Origin: an uncultured Bacilli bacterium
GTDB lineage: Bacteria; Bacillota_I; Bacilli_A; RF39; UBA660
Length of the DNA stretch: 21,773 nt
Assembly: GCA_944372275.1 (NCBI GenBank)
Contig: CALVYO010000008.1
Location: 1 to 21,773, forward strand
Direction: 5' to 3'
Within the stretch, counting starts at the first letter, position 1, and every line of letters begins with the position of its first letter. A program made the translations under genes and the position numbers. Shown here piece by piece: positions 1 to 7,116 of this stretch. Below the pieces are notes generated by a model. It saw only the letters and a list, made by a program, of their open reading frames with translations, had not been told where the DNA came from and searched no databases.

Positions 1-55
1 TTTGGAAGTAATAACAAAGCCTAATTAATTACATACAAATATAGTGGAGGAAGTT

Positions 56-1309
56 ATGAAAAAAATTAAAATAAATGGAGGAAAAGAATTAAAAGGGACA
101 ATTAAAATAAGCGGGGCTAAAAATAGTGCAGTTGCTTTAGTTCCAGCATCACTTTTATCTGATGGTATAGTTACGATCGATAATATTCCTAATATATCAG
201 ATATCGACGCTCTAAATGAAATATTAGAATATTTGGGGGCTAAAGTAACTAGAGTAAATGATCGAATGATTATTGATCAATCCAATTTAGAAAATAAAGA
301 AATACCTGAGGCAAAGGCTAAAAAATTGAGAGCTTCTTATTATTTTATGTCAGCTTTATTAGGAAAATATAAAAAAGTAGAAATGTATTTTCCTGGAGGT
401 TGTTCGATTGGAGCAAGACCAATTGATCAAACTTTAAAAGGATATCGTGCTTTAGGGGCTAATGTAGTTGAAGAAGGAAATAAATTTACTATTACAGCCG
501 AAGAATTGATCGGTGCGGAAGTAAGCCTTGATATGCCTAGTGTTGGGGCAACAGTAAATACGATGCTAGCAGCCGTTAAGGCTAAAGGAGTAACGACCAT
601 TTTAAATGCTGCTAAAGAGCCAGAAATCGTCAATGTAGCAACCTTTTTAAACAATATGGGAGCGAAGATAACTGGTGCTGGTACAAGTGAAATAACTATT
701 AAAGGAGTATCTAAATTAGGCGATGGTTTTGTTGAAGTAATACCTGATAGAATTGAAGCCGGAACTTATACTATTGCTGGAGCATTAATGGGAAATAAAT
801 TAAAAATTGATAATATTATTCCTGATCATATCGAATCTTTAACTTCAAAATTAAAAGAAATGAATGTTCCTATTGAAATATATGATGATTATTTAATTGT
901 TTCTAAAGCAGATAAAATGAAAAAAACTAATATAAAAACATTAGGTTATCCCGGTTTTCCTACCGATTTACAACAACCAATGACTACATTATTAGTTGGT
1001 TGCGATGGTAGCTCAACCTTAGAAGAAACAATTTATGAAAATAGATTTCAAAATATTCCATTTTTAAATGAAATGGGCGCTGATATAATTATTGATAAAA
1101 GAAAAATATATATAAATGGTCCTAAAAATTTAATAGGTAAAGAGGTAATTGCAACTGATTTAAGAGCCGGAGCTTGTTTAGTGCTAGCTGGCCTTAAAGC
1201 AAGTGGTACGACTGTTATTAAAGATGTAGAACATATTTTAAGAGGATATGAAAATATTATAGAAAAATTAACTAATGTTGGTGCTGATATTACATTGGTT
1301 GATGAATAA
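56..1309 (+). CDS. murA: UDP-N-acetylglucosamine 1-carboxyvinyltransferase
   Basis: Transfers enolpyruvate from PEP to UDP-GlcNAc, the first committed cytoplasmic step of peptidoglycan synthesis. The 417-residue length is normal for the family. Visible hallmarks are the N-terminal substrate-binding K22-N23 pair (GAKNSA), the active-site loop GGCSIGARPIDQ with catalytic Cys116, the PTDLQQP segment carrying the general-base Asp, and the C-terminal LRAGACLVLAGL segment. The frame opens at a GTG at 44, but that codon lies inside the Shine-Dalgarno GTGGAGGA, so ATG 56 is chosen. A hairpin terminator follows at 1333. In Bacillus the murAA gene lies just upstream of spoIID, as it does here with a few inserted genes. 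Which of the two Firmicute MurA paralogues this is cannot be decided from the sequence alone. Confidence 0.97.
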   Translation: MKKIKINGGKELKGTIKISGAKNSAVALVPASLLSDGIVTIDNIPNISDIDALNEILEYLGAKVTRVNDRMIIDQSNLENKEIPEAKAKKLRASYYFMSALLGKYKKVEMYFPGGCSIGARPIDQTLKGYRALGANVVEEGNKFTITAEELIGAEVSLDMPSVGATVNTMLAAVKAKGVTTILNAAKEPEIVNVATFLNNMGAKITGAGTSEITIKGVSKLGDGFVEVIPDRIEAGTYTIAGALMGNKLKIDNIIPDHIESLTSKLKEMNVPIEIYDDYLIVSKADKMKKTNIKTLGYPGFPTDLQQPMTTLLVGCDGSSTLEETIYENRFQNIPFLNEMGADIIIDKRKIYINGPKNLIGKEVIATDLRAGACLVLAGLKASGTTVIKDVEHILRGYENIIEKLTNVGADITLVDE

Positions 1310-1332
1310 AATAGTTAATAAATAATATAATT

Positions 1333-1354
1333 AAGTAGAGTAATCTACTTTTTT
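1333..1354 (+). terminator. Rho-independent terminator after murA
   Basis: A 7-bp stem AAGTAGA / TCTACTT with loop GTAA is followed by a T run. It ends a few bases before the Shine-Dalgarno of the SGNH gene, so some readthrough into that gene is possible. No other promoter is obvious for the downstream gene. Confidence 0.75.
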
Positions 1355-1368
1355 ATTGGAGGAATAAA

Positions 1369-2064
1369 ATGAAAAAAATATTAACTATAATTGTTGTTTT
1401 ATTGTCTGTTTTTTTAATTTATTTAGGTTTTAAAAATAAAGATACATATTATTTTTCAATAGGTGATAGTTTAGCCAATGGCGTTAATTCATATAATGCT
1501 AAAGATTATGGTTATGCTGATTATATCAAAGATAATTTAAGTATAAAAAAATATGTAAGTTATGCTAATAATAATAAAAGAAGTATCGATTTTATTAAAG
1601 ATATTGAAGATAATATCAAAATAAATGATAAAACAATTCAAAATATTTTAATTAAAGCCGATTTTATAACTTTGTCAGTAGGTATGAATGATTTATTTAG
1701 TAATATAACATTTAATAATGATTTTAGTGTTAACGATTTATATACTAAATTTGAAGAAGTAGTAATTGATTTAGAAAACTTATTTAAGTTATTAAGGACT
1801 TATTCTAAAGAAGATATAATATATATAGGCATTTATAATTGTTTAAAAGAAAGTGAACTAGATGAGTTTTTTATCTATGCTAATGAACAATTGAAAAAAA
1901 TATGTGATAATTACAAAATAACTTATTTAGATATATATAATGATTTTAATAATTCTACTTATTTTGATAATCCAAATAGTTATTTTCCTAATAAAGATGG
2001 TTATAAGTTAATTGCTAATAAAATTATTGACATATTTAACGAAAAAAATAGTAAAAATGCTTGA
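1369..2064 (+). CDS. Membrane-anchored SGNH/GDSL-fold protein with altered catalytic dyad
   Basis: A 231-residue protein with an N-terminal hydrophobic anchor (about residues 4-21), so the rest probably faces the outside. It carries the block I motif SIGDSLANG with the nucleophile Ser, and the SVGMNDLF block with the Gly-x-Asn oxyanion pattern of SGNH hydrolases. The last block, normally D-x-x-H-P before an N-x-x-G-Y stretch, reads NSYFPNKDGYKLIANKI: both the Asp and the His of the catalytic dyad appear replaced, by Asn and Phe. It may be a non-catalytic binding protein or use another residue. If active, the family acts as esterase, lipase or acetylhydrolase on lipids or glycans. Start ATG 1369 follows GGAGG. 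Stop is TGA, which supports the standard code in this genome. Confidence 0.75.
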   Translation: MKKILTIIVVLLSVFLIYLGFKNKDTYYFSIGDSLANGVNSYNAKDYGYADYIKDNLSIKKYVSYANNNKRSIDFIKDIEDNIKINDKTIQNILIKADFITLSVGMNDLFSNITFNNDFSVNDLYTKFEEVVIDLENLFKLLRTYSKEDIIYIGIYNCLKESELDEFFIYANEQLKKICDNYKITYLDIYNDFNNSTYFDNPNSYFPNKDGYKLIANKIIDIFNEKNSKNA

Positions 2065-2090
2065 TTTTTATTATTTTTATTTGCTATAAT
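2061..2090 (+). promoter_or_regulatory. Promoter of rpmE
   Basis: TTGATT (2061-2066), an 18-bp spacer and TATAAT (2085-2090) form a vegetative-type promoter. The -10 is extended (TGC immediately before it). The -35 overlaps the stop codon of the preceding gene. Confidence 0.7.
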
Positions 2091-2107
2091 ATAGGAGCAT
2101 TAAATTT

Positions 2108-2129
2108 CTATGACTTGTTTTAGTCATGG
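2108..2129 (+). promoter_or_regulatory. Leader hairpin of rpmE mRNA
   Basis: CTATGACT and AGTCATGG can form an 8-bp stem (one G-T wobble) around loop TGTTTT. It ends two bases before the GGAAGGAG ribosome-binding site. No T run follows, so it is not a terminator. Its position, between promoter and ribosome-binding site of a ribosomal protein gene, suggests a regulatory or mRNA-stabilising leader structure. No protein ligand can be named from sequence. Confidence 0.45.
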
Positions 2130-2145
2130 CGGAAGGAGATAGATT

Positions 2146-2361
2146 ATGAAAAAAGGTATTCATCCAGAATATATGGAAACTAAAGTTACTTGTGCTTGTG
2201 GTAATACTTTTACAGTAAAATCTAATAAAAAAGAATTACATATTGAAGTTTGTGATAAATGTCATCCATTCTTTACAGGTAAACAAGGAACTGTAACAAA
2301 AACAGGTAGAGTTGAAAAATTCAATCGTAAATATGGACTTAATCAAGATAAAGCTGCTTAA
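2146..2361 (+). CDS. rpmE: 50S ribosomal protein L31 (zinc-binding form)
   Basis: A 71-residue ribosomal protein of the large subunit, involved in the bridge between subunits. The start MKKGIHPEY is typical of L31, and the four cysteines C16, C18, C36 and C39 are those of the zinc-binding C+ form. The segment CDKCHPFFTGKQ is highly conserved. It has its own promoter at 2061-2090 and terminator at 2352-2375, so it is a single-gene unit. Zinc-containing L31 is often swapped for a zinc-free paralogue under zinc starvation, but no such paralogue is in this window. Confidence 0.97.
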   Translation: MKKGIHPEYMETKVTCACGNTFTVKSNKKELHIEVCDKCHPFFTGKQGTVTKTGRVEKFNRKYGLNQDKAA

Positions 2362-2375
2362 TTGCAGTTTTTTTT
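2352..2375 (+). terminator. Terminator of rpmE
   Basis: Stem AGCTGC / GCAGTT with loop TTAATT, then a run of Ts. It overlaps the rpmE stop codon. Confidence 0.8.
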
Positions 2376-2386
2376 AAGTGCAAATC

Positions 2387-2409
2387 TAAAGTGCAATTTT
2401 TGCACTTTA
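2387..2409. promoter_or_regulatory. 10-bp inverted repeat upstream of the fic promoter
   Basis: TAAAGTGCAA (2387-2396) and TTGCACTTTA (2400-2409) are perfect inverted repeats 3 bp apart. A further direct copy AAGTGCAA lies at 2376-2383. The repeat ends six bases before the -35 of the fic promoter and has no T run on the coding strand. This is the geometry of a dimeric regulator operator. The winged-helix domain of the Fic protein itself is a candidate binder, but that is inference. Confidence 0.5.
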
Positions 2410-2414
2410 AAAAA

Positions 2415-2443
2415 TTGTTTTTCTTAATAGAATGTAGTATAAT
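2415..2443 (+). promoter_or_regulatory. Promoter of fic
   Basis: TTGTTT (2415-2420), a 17-bp spacer and TATAAT (2438-2443), with the start codon 23 bases further on. It probably drives fic, rpiB and the DUF1146 gene. Confidence 0.65.
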
Positions 2444-2465
2444 AAATATAGTTAGGAGTATAAAT

Positions 2466-3515
2466 ATGGAAAAAAATTGGAATTTAGAATTTTCGGAATA
2501 TATAAAACAAGGTGAACCTAATAAAATAGAAAAAACTAAAACTTGGGAAACTGCCATTGGATTACAAGAAGTTGATGGCTTAAAACCTTCAAAATATTTG
2601 ATTGAAAATGCTAAAGAACATATTGAAGGCAAAATAGATTTAGATGAAGTAAAATATCGAATAAATCAATATTATAAAGTAAAAAATAATGATGATAGCG
2701 AAGAAGCCGATAAAGTTTCTGTAAGAATTGCTGAAATATTGAATGAAAAATCTTTTAATTTTAATTATATAGAATTATTAAATATTCATAGAAGATTATT
2801 TAAAGGAATATATAATCACGCTGGTAAGTTTAGAAATTATAATATAACTAAAGAAGAATGGGTTTTAAATGGTGATACTGTTACATATGCTTCATACGAA
2901 TCAATTGTGCCAACTTTAGAGTATGATTTTATGCAAGAAAAGAATTTTTTATATAAAAATTTATCACTTGAGGAATCAATAAATCATTTATGCCATTTTA
3001 CTTCAAATATATGGCAAATTCATCCGTTTGGTGAAGGTAATACCAGAACAACAGCCGTGTTTATTATAAAATATTTAAGAACATTTGGTTTTAATATTAA
3101 TAATGAAGTTTTTGCTAATAACTCGTTTTATTTTAGAAATGCTTTAGTTAGAGCTAACTATAAAAATTTTGAAAAAAACATTTTTGAAGATATATCATTT
3201 TTAGAAAAATTTTTTTTCAACCTTTTAACAAATACAAAATATGAATTAAAAAATAGATTTATGCATATTGATTATAAAGACAATTCTAATTTAAATGAAA
3301 TTAAATATAATAATTTAAGTTTAGAAGAATTAGCAATTTTAAATATAATTAAAGATAATCCTAATATTAAACAAGAAGAAATAGCTAAACAAATTAACAA
3401 ATCATTAAGAACTATTAAAACGAGAATGATTAATATGCAAGAAAAAGGTTTAATAGATAGGAAAAATGGTAAAAAAATTGGCGAATGGGTAATATTAAAT
3501 AGAGAGGAAGATTGA
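2466..3515 (+). CDS. Fic domain protein with C-terminal winged helix
   Basis: A 349-residue protein of the Fic family, which transfers AMP or another phosphate-linked group to a protein hydroxyl. The catalytic motif is HPFGEGNTR (residues 186-194): His186 and the Arg are present, but the usual second Gly of GNGR is Thr. An N-terminal segment with GLQEVDGLKPS (about 32-42) resembles the leading region seen in many gut-bacterial Fic proteins and may hold an inhibitory helix, although a strict S/T-x-x-x-E-G motif is not visible. Residues about 290-349 form a winged helix-turn-helix (EEIAKQINKSLRTIKTRM). ATG 2466 follows TAGGAG; the frame extends upstream to 2391 but crosses the promoter. The stop lies two bases before rpiB. 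Target unknown. Confidence 0.88.
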   Translation: MEKNWNLEFSEYIKQGEPNKIEKTKTWETAIGLQEVDGLKPSKYLIENAKEHIEGKIDLDEVKYRINQYYKVKNNDDSEEADKVSVRIAEILNEKSFNFNYIELLNIHRRLFKGIYNHAGKFRNYNITKEEWVLNGDTVTYASYESIVPTLEYDFMQEKNFLYKNLSLEESINHLCHFTSNIWQIHPFGEGNTRTTAVFIIKYLRTFGFNINNEVFANNSFYFRNALVRANYKNFEKNIFEDISFLEKFFFNLLTNTKYELKNRFMHIDYKDNSNLNEIKYNNLSLEELAILNIIKDNPNIKQEEIAKQINKSLRTIKTRMINMQEKGLIDRKNGKKIGEWVILNREED

Positions 3516-3517
3516 AA

Positions 3518-3946
3518 ATGAAAATAGGAATCGCAAGTGATCATAGAGGAGTCATATTAAAAGAAAAAATTAAAAATTACTTAAATGAAAAATATAAAAT
3601 AATTGATTATGGTACTAATTCAATAGAAAGTGTCGATTATCCAGAATATGCTTTTAAAGTAGGAGAAGATATAAGAGATAACAAAATTGATTTAGGCATA
3701 CTTATATGTGGTACAGGAATTGGTATGAGTATTGCTTGTAATAAAGTAAAAAAAGTAAGATGCGCCAAAGTCACAACAAAAGAAGAAGCTTATTTAGCAC
3801 GACAACACAATAATGCTAACGTTATAGCATTAAGCGAAAATGTTACTAATTATAAAGAAATAATCGATACATTTTTAACTACTGAAGCATCAAAAGAAGA
3901 AAAACATCAAAGAAGAGTAGAAATGATTGATAATTATAACAATTAA
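3518..3946 (+). CDS. rpiB: Ribose 5-phosphate isomerase B family protein
   Basis: A 142-residue cytoplasmic isomerase of the RpiB/LacAB family, interconverting ribose 5-phosphate and ribulose 5-phosphate in the pentose phosphate pathway. Seen: ASDHRG with D8 and H9 at the phosphate site, DYPEYA, ICGTGIGMSIACNK with catalytic Cys64 and the anion-binding loop, and RQHNNANVIAL near the C-terminus. A TTG six bases upstream is also in frame, but GAGGAAG at 3504-3510 is spaced correctly for ATG 3518. It is translationally close to fic (two bases between stop and start). Other sugar phosphates such as allose 6-phosphate cannot be excluded as substrate. Confidence 0.94.
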   Translation: MKIGIASDHRGVILKEKIKNYLNEKYKIIDYGTNSIESVDYPEYAFKVGEDIRDNKIDLGILICGTGIGMSIACNKVKKVRCAKVTTKEEAYLARQHNNANVIALSENVTNYKEIIDTFLTTEASKEEKHQRRVEMIDNYNN

Positions 3947-4127
3947 AACAATTTTATATATAATTATTTTACCATTTTCGATTCTTGCTTTAGATAGTAT
4001 AAATATAAATAATGTTTTTAAAAAAAATCGATATTATCAAGCAAGAATATTGTATATGTTTTTAGCAATGGCATTGTCGTATTTAGTCGTTAACTTTTTT
4101 TACGATTTCTTTATTTCAGTAGTATAA
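3927..4127 (+). CDS. DUF1146 small membrane protein (YwzB-like)
   Basis: A 66-residue protein with two hydrophobic segments (about residues 2-24 and 41-64) around a short polar NNVFKKNRYYQARILY stretch. This matches the DUF1146/YwzB family, whose function is unknown. The start is a TTG that overlaps the last 20 bases of rpiB, with GAAGAG upstream; no ATG fits. In Bacillus ywzB sits between the ATP synthase operon and murAA, so its presence near murA and spoIID fits conserved synteny. Probably translationally coupled to rpiB. Confidence 0.8.
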   Translation: MIIITIKTILYIIILPFSILALDSININNVFKKNRYYQARILYMFLAMALSYLVVNFFYDFFISVV

Positions 4128-4139
4128 TTTAAGTTAGAT

Positions 4140-4185
4140 AGCAGTATTTTAATAATGGAGATGATATTATGAAAAAAATACTGCT
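4140..4185 (+). promoter_or_regulatory. Hairpin with the spoIID ribosome-binding site and start codon in its loop
   Basis: AGCAGTATTTT (4140-4150) is a perfect 11-base inverted match to AAAATACTGCT (4175-4185). The 24-base loop between them contains the GGAG ribosome-binding site (4157-4160) and ATG 4169. The 3' arm is coding sequence for the first residues of SpoIID. Folding would close the initiation region into a loop and could tune or delay translation. Confidence 0.5.
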
Positions 4186-5074
4186 TTTAACTTGCTTAAT
4201 TATTTTTATTCCTTATATCATTGTTAATTTATTTATAAAAGATGATGAAATAAAATTAAAATATACTTCCAATATGAAAGTAAGAGTAAAACAAGAAGAT
4301 AAGATAGTTGAAGTACCTTTTGAAGATTATATAGTTGGTGTTCTAGCAGGAGAAATGCCAATATCATTTGAATTAGAAGCATTAAAAGCCCAAGCAGTTG
4401 CAGCAAGAAGTTACGTTATGAAAAAAATGGAGGCTAATATCGACAAAGATTATGATGTTGTCGATACTGTTATGAACCAAGTATATTTAGATGATGAATA
4501 TTTAAAAGAAGCGTGGCAAGAAAAATATACTGATAATATAAATAAAATCAAACAAGCCGTTTTAGAAACTTTTAATGAATATTTAGAATATGATGGTAAG
4601 ATAGTTGATGCAATGTTTTTCTCAACAAGTGTCGGAGCAACCGAAAACAGTGAAGAAGTATTTACTAATAAAGTACCTTATTTAAGAAGTGTTGCTTCAA
4701 CTTGGGATGAAATATCGCCAGTTTATGAAGTAAATTATACTTTTAGTTTAGAAGATTTTTATAACAAATTAAACTTAAATTATAGTGAAACATTAGATAT
4801 AGAATTATTAGATACAACTAGTACAGGTAGAGTTAAAAAATTAAAAATAAATGGCTCTACATTAGAAGCGGATACAGTAGTTACTAATTTAAAATTAAAA
4901 TCAAATTATTTTACTATAAAATTAAAAGATAATAAAATTTATATTACTACTAAAGGTTATGGTCACGGAGTTGGAATGAGTCAATATGGGGCGCAAGCAA
5001 TGGCTTTAAAAGGATATAAATATGATGAAATTTTAAAATATTATTATCAAGGAGTTGAAATTAAAAAAATTTAG
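4169..5074 (+). CDS. spoIID: Stage II sporulation protein D
   Basis: Peptidoglycan lytic transglycosylase of the engulfment machinery; in Bacillus it works with SpoIIM and SpoIIP in the mother-cell membrane. 301 residues, with an N-terminal membrane segment (about 4-22). The SpoIID/LytB core shows VPFEDYIVGVLAGEMP with the conserved Glu, LKAQAVAARSYVM, FFSTSVGATENSEEVF and the C-terminal GYGHGVGMSQYGAQAMA. All are typical, and the protein looks complete and functional. It is followed by spoIIQ, spoIIID and mbl, the same order as in Bacillus. In known species it is sigma-E-controlled; no convincing sigma-E promoter is seen just upstream. A hairpin traps its initiation region. Confidence 0.97.
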   Translation: MKKILLLTCLIIFIPYIIVNLFIKDDEIKLKYTSNMKVRVKQEDKIVEVPFEDYIVGVLAGEMPISFELEALKAQAVAARSYVMKKMEANIDKDYDVVDTVMNQVYLDDEYLKEAWQEKYTDNINKIKQAVLETFNEYLEYDGKIVDAMFFSTSVGATENSEEVFTNKVPYLRSVASTWDEISPVYEVNYTFSLEDFYNKLNLNYSETLDIELLDTTSTGRVKKLKINGSTLEADTVVTNLKLKSNYFTIKLKDNKIYITTKGYGHGVGMSQYGAQAMALKGYKYDEILKYYYQGVEIKKI

Positions 5075-5122
5075 TGTATAAAATTTTCATATTTGAGCAA
5101 ACTTATTTTAGAGGTGAAAAAT

Positions 5123-5743
5123 ATGAAAAGAAGATTAAAAAAACCAGTTATTTATGCTTTATACGCTTTATCTTTCATAACTATTATTGGAACAATTTAT
5201 ATGTTAGAAATGATATCTAGTCCTTCAAAATTAGATGATGATACTATTTATGTTGATGATGTAATAATAGAAGATGAAGTACCTGTAGTAAATACTAGAA
5301 ATATTATTTCTAGACCTTATTTAGTTGAAGTTAAGATTGCTAGAAATTTCTATGATTATCAAGGTACTGAAGAAGAACAAAAAAATTCATTAATCTATTA
5401 TGAAAATACTTATATTCCTAATAGTGGCGTTGATTATCAAAGTGATGAAATTTTTGATGTTGTTTCAATATTAGATGGTAAAGTAACAAAAGTAGAAGAA
5501 AATAATTTACTTGGTAAAATTATTGAAGTTACCCACGAAAATAATTTGATTAGTGTTTATCAAAGTTTGAGTGAAACTTTAGTATCTGTTGGCGATAATG
5601 TTTTGCAAGGACAAGTAATTGGTAAAAGTGGTCAATCTAATATTTCTAAAGATTTAGGCAACCATCTTCATTTTGAGTTAATTCATAATAGTAAGAATGT
5701 TAATCCTGAAACTTATTATGATAAACAATTAGGAGAGTTGTAA
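5123..5743 (+). CDS. spoIIQ: SpoIIQ-like forespore M23/LytM-domain protein
   Basis: A 206-residue protein with one N-terminal membrane segment (about 9-28) and a C-terminal LytM/M23 fold facing the intermembrane space. In known spore formers SpoIIQ pairs with SpoIIIAH to form the channel joining mother cell and forespore. The second zinc motif HLHFE (H181, H183) and Asp104 are present, but the first zinc His is Asn100 in the NSGVD segment, so peptidase activity is probably lost, as in Bacillus SpoIIQ. ATG 5123 follows GAGGTG; an upstream in-frame TTG at 5093 lacks a ribosome site. Position between spoIID and spoIIID supports the name over a general M23 peptidase. Confidence 0.9.
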   Translation: MKRRLKKPVIYALYALSFITIIGTIYMLEMISSPSKLDDDTIYVDDVIIEDEVPVVNTRNIISRPYLVEVKIARNFYDYQGTEEEQKNSLIYYENTYIPNSGVDYQSDEIFDVVSILDGKVTKVEENNLLGKIIEVTHENNLISVYQSLSETLVSVGDNVLQGQVIGKSGQSNISKDLGNHLHFELIHNSKNVNPETYYDKQLGEL

Positions 5744-5755
5744 TAACTCTTTTTT
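5734..5755 (+). terminator. Terminator after spoIIQ
   Basis: Stem AGAGTT / AACTCT with loop GTAAT, then a T run. The spoIIQ stop codon lies in the loop. Confidence 0.8.
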
Positions 5756-5804
5756 AGGTATATTTGTTAATTTAATAGATATATTTAATTAAGAGGTGTT
5801 TATA

Positions 5805-6050
5805 TTGAATAAAAATATCATTAAACGAGTTTTAGAAGAGGCTAATTATATGATTAAAACAAGTAGTACGGTAAGAGAAATGGCAAGTATTTTTAAGGTT
5901 AGTAAAAGTACAGTTCATAAGGATTTACACGAACGATTAGCGGATATCGATGATAGATTATATATCGAAGTAGAAAAGATATTAAAGTACCATACAGATG
6001 TTAGACATATAAGAGGTGGACAATCAACTAAAAGGAAGTATTTAATGTAA
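5805..6050 (+). CDS. spoIIID: Sporulation transcriptional regulator SpoIIID
   Basis: An 81-residue DNA-binding protein that switches mother-cell transcription from sigma-E to sigma-K genes in known spore formers. The helix-turn-helix REMASIFKVSKSTVHKDL (about residues 24-41), the ERL segment and the C-terminal YHTDVRHIRGGQSTKRKY basic tail all match the family closely. Start is set at TTG 5805, because the upstream in-frame GTG 5796 is part of the Shine-Dalgarno AAGAGGTG. It lies directly before mbl as in Bacillus. The gene looks intact, implying that the regulatory side of sporulation is retained. Confidence 0.96.
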   Translation: MNKNIIKRVLEEANYMIKTSSTVREMASIFKVSKSTVHKDLHERLADIDDRLYIEVEKILKYHTDVRHIRGGQSTKRKYLM

Positions 6051-6066
6051 AAAAATGGTAAAAACG

Positions 6067-6075
6067 TGATATAAT
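6067..6075 (+). promoter_or_regulatory. Extended -10 element for mbl
   Basis: TG-A-TATAAT lies 25 bases before the mbl start. No good -35 is seen at 17 bases upstream, so the promoter would depend on the extended -10. mbl may also be read through from spoIIID. Confidence 0.45.
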
Positions 6076-6099
6076 AAATTAAGAAATGAGAGTGATAAA

Positions 6100-7089
6100 A
6101 TGTTTGCAAAAGATATTGGAATAGATTTAGGAACAGCCAATGTATTAATATATGTTAAAGGCCAAGGAATAGTATTAAATGAACCTTCAGTAGTGGCTAT
6201 GGATTCAGAAACAAAAAAACCACTTGCCGTTGGAAGTGAAGCAAGAGAAATGCTAGGAAGAACTCCTGGATCAGTAGTGGCTATAAGACCGATGAAAGAT
6301 GGCGTAATAGCAGATTTTGAAATAACAGAAGTAATGTTAAATCATTTTATCAGAAAAATCAATGGTAAAAGTTTTTTATCACGCCCAAGAATATTGATAT
6401 GTTGTCCTTCAAATATTACCCAAGTTGAAAAAAATGCTATTAAAGAAGCAGCCGAAAGAACAGGGGCTAAAAAAGTATTTATTGAAGAAGAACCAAAAGT
6501 AGCTGCAGTTGGCGCCGGAATGGATATATCTAAACCAAGTGGTAATATGGTAATTGATATTGGTGGTGGTACTACTGATATTGCTGTTTTATCACTAGGA
6601 GGAATTGTAACTAGTTCATCTATTAAAGTGGCTGGTAATGTTTTCGATAGCGACATTATGAAATATATTAAAGATAAATATAAATTATTAGTAGGAGATA
6701 GAACTGCTGAAGAAATTAAAATGAGTATCGGAACAGTTTATAGTGGTAACAAAAACGATAAAATGGAAGTAAGAGGAAGAGATTTAGTAACGGGATTGCC
6801 TCATACTATAACTATGTGTTCAGATGAAGTAGAGGAAGCATTAAGAGAGAGTGTTTATATAATTATTCATACTGCTAAAAATGTATTAGAACAAACTCCT
6901 CCTGAATTAGCGGCGGATATTATAGATAAAGGAATTGTAATAACAGGTGGCGGTGCTTTAATCGATGGATTTGATCAATTATTAGCTCACGAATTAAAAG
7001 TACCAGTATTTGTAGCTGAAAGTCCTTTAACTTGTGTCGTTGAAGGAACAGGTGTATTATTAGACAATATTCATTTAATAGATAAATAA
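6100..7089 (+). CDS. mbl: MreB-like cell-shape actin homologue Mbl
   Basis: A 329-residue bacterial actin that forms short membrane-associated filaments guiding lateral cell-wall synthesis. The phosphate 1 loop (IDLGTANVLIYVKGQGIV), phosphate 2 loop (DIGGGTTDIAVLSLGG, about residues 153-168) and the adenosine motif ITGGGALIDGFDQLL are all present, and the length is typical. The name Mbl rather than MreB rests on its place immediately after spoIIID. Start ATG 6100 is preceded by a GAGAGTGA ribosome site. A strong hairpin at 7089 ends the unit. Confidence 0.95.
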   Translation: MFAKDIGIDLGTANVLIYVKGQGIVLNEPSVVAMDSETKKPLAVGSEAREMLGRTPGSVVAIRPMKDGVIADFEITEVMLNHFIRKINGKSFLSRPRILICCPSNITQVEKNAIKEAAERTGAKKVFIEEEPKVAAVGAGMDISKPSGNMVIDIGGGTTDIAVLSLGGIVTSSSIKVAGNVFDSDIMKYIKDKYKLLVGDRTAEEIKMSIGTVYSGNKNDKMEVRGRDLVTGLPHTITMCSDEVEEALRESVYIIIHTAKNVLEQTPPELAADIIDKGIVITGGGALIDGFDQLLAHELKVPVFVAESPLTCVVEGTGVLLDNIHLIDK

Positions 7090-7116
7090 AAATCACGCTT
7101 TTTTACGTGATTTTTT
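7089..7116. terminator. Bidirectional terminator between mbl and the XRE gene
   Basis: A 9-bp stem AAAATCACG / CGTGATTTT with an 8-base T-rich loop and T runs on both strands. It serves mbl on the plus strand and overlaps the end of the minus-strand XRE gene. Confidence 0.85.

Noticed and set aside
1..24. Possible C-terminus of an upstream gene (FGSNNKA and stop)
   Set aside because: Seven codons are too few to support a coding call.
4123..4128. TATAAT just before spoIID as a promoter
   Set aside because: It overlaps the stop codon of the DUF1146 gene and lacks a -35; in this AT-rich DNA such hexamers are frequent.
5076..5104. Sigma-F-like promoter for spoIIQ (GTATA-N15-AGCAAACTT)
   Set aside because: The -10 matches only three of five key bases, and transcription would begin at the Shine-Dalgarno itself.
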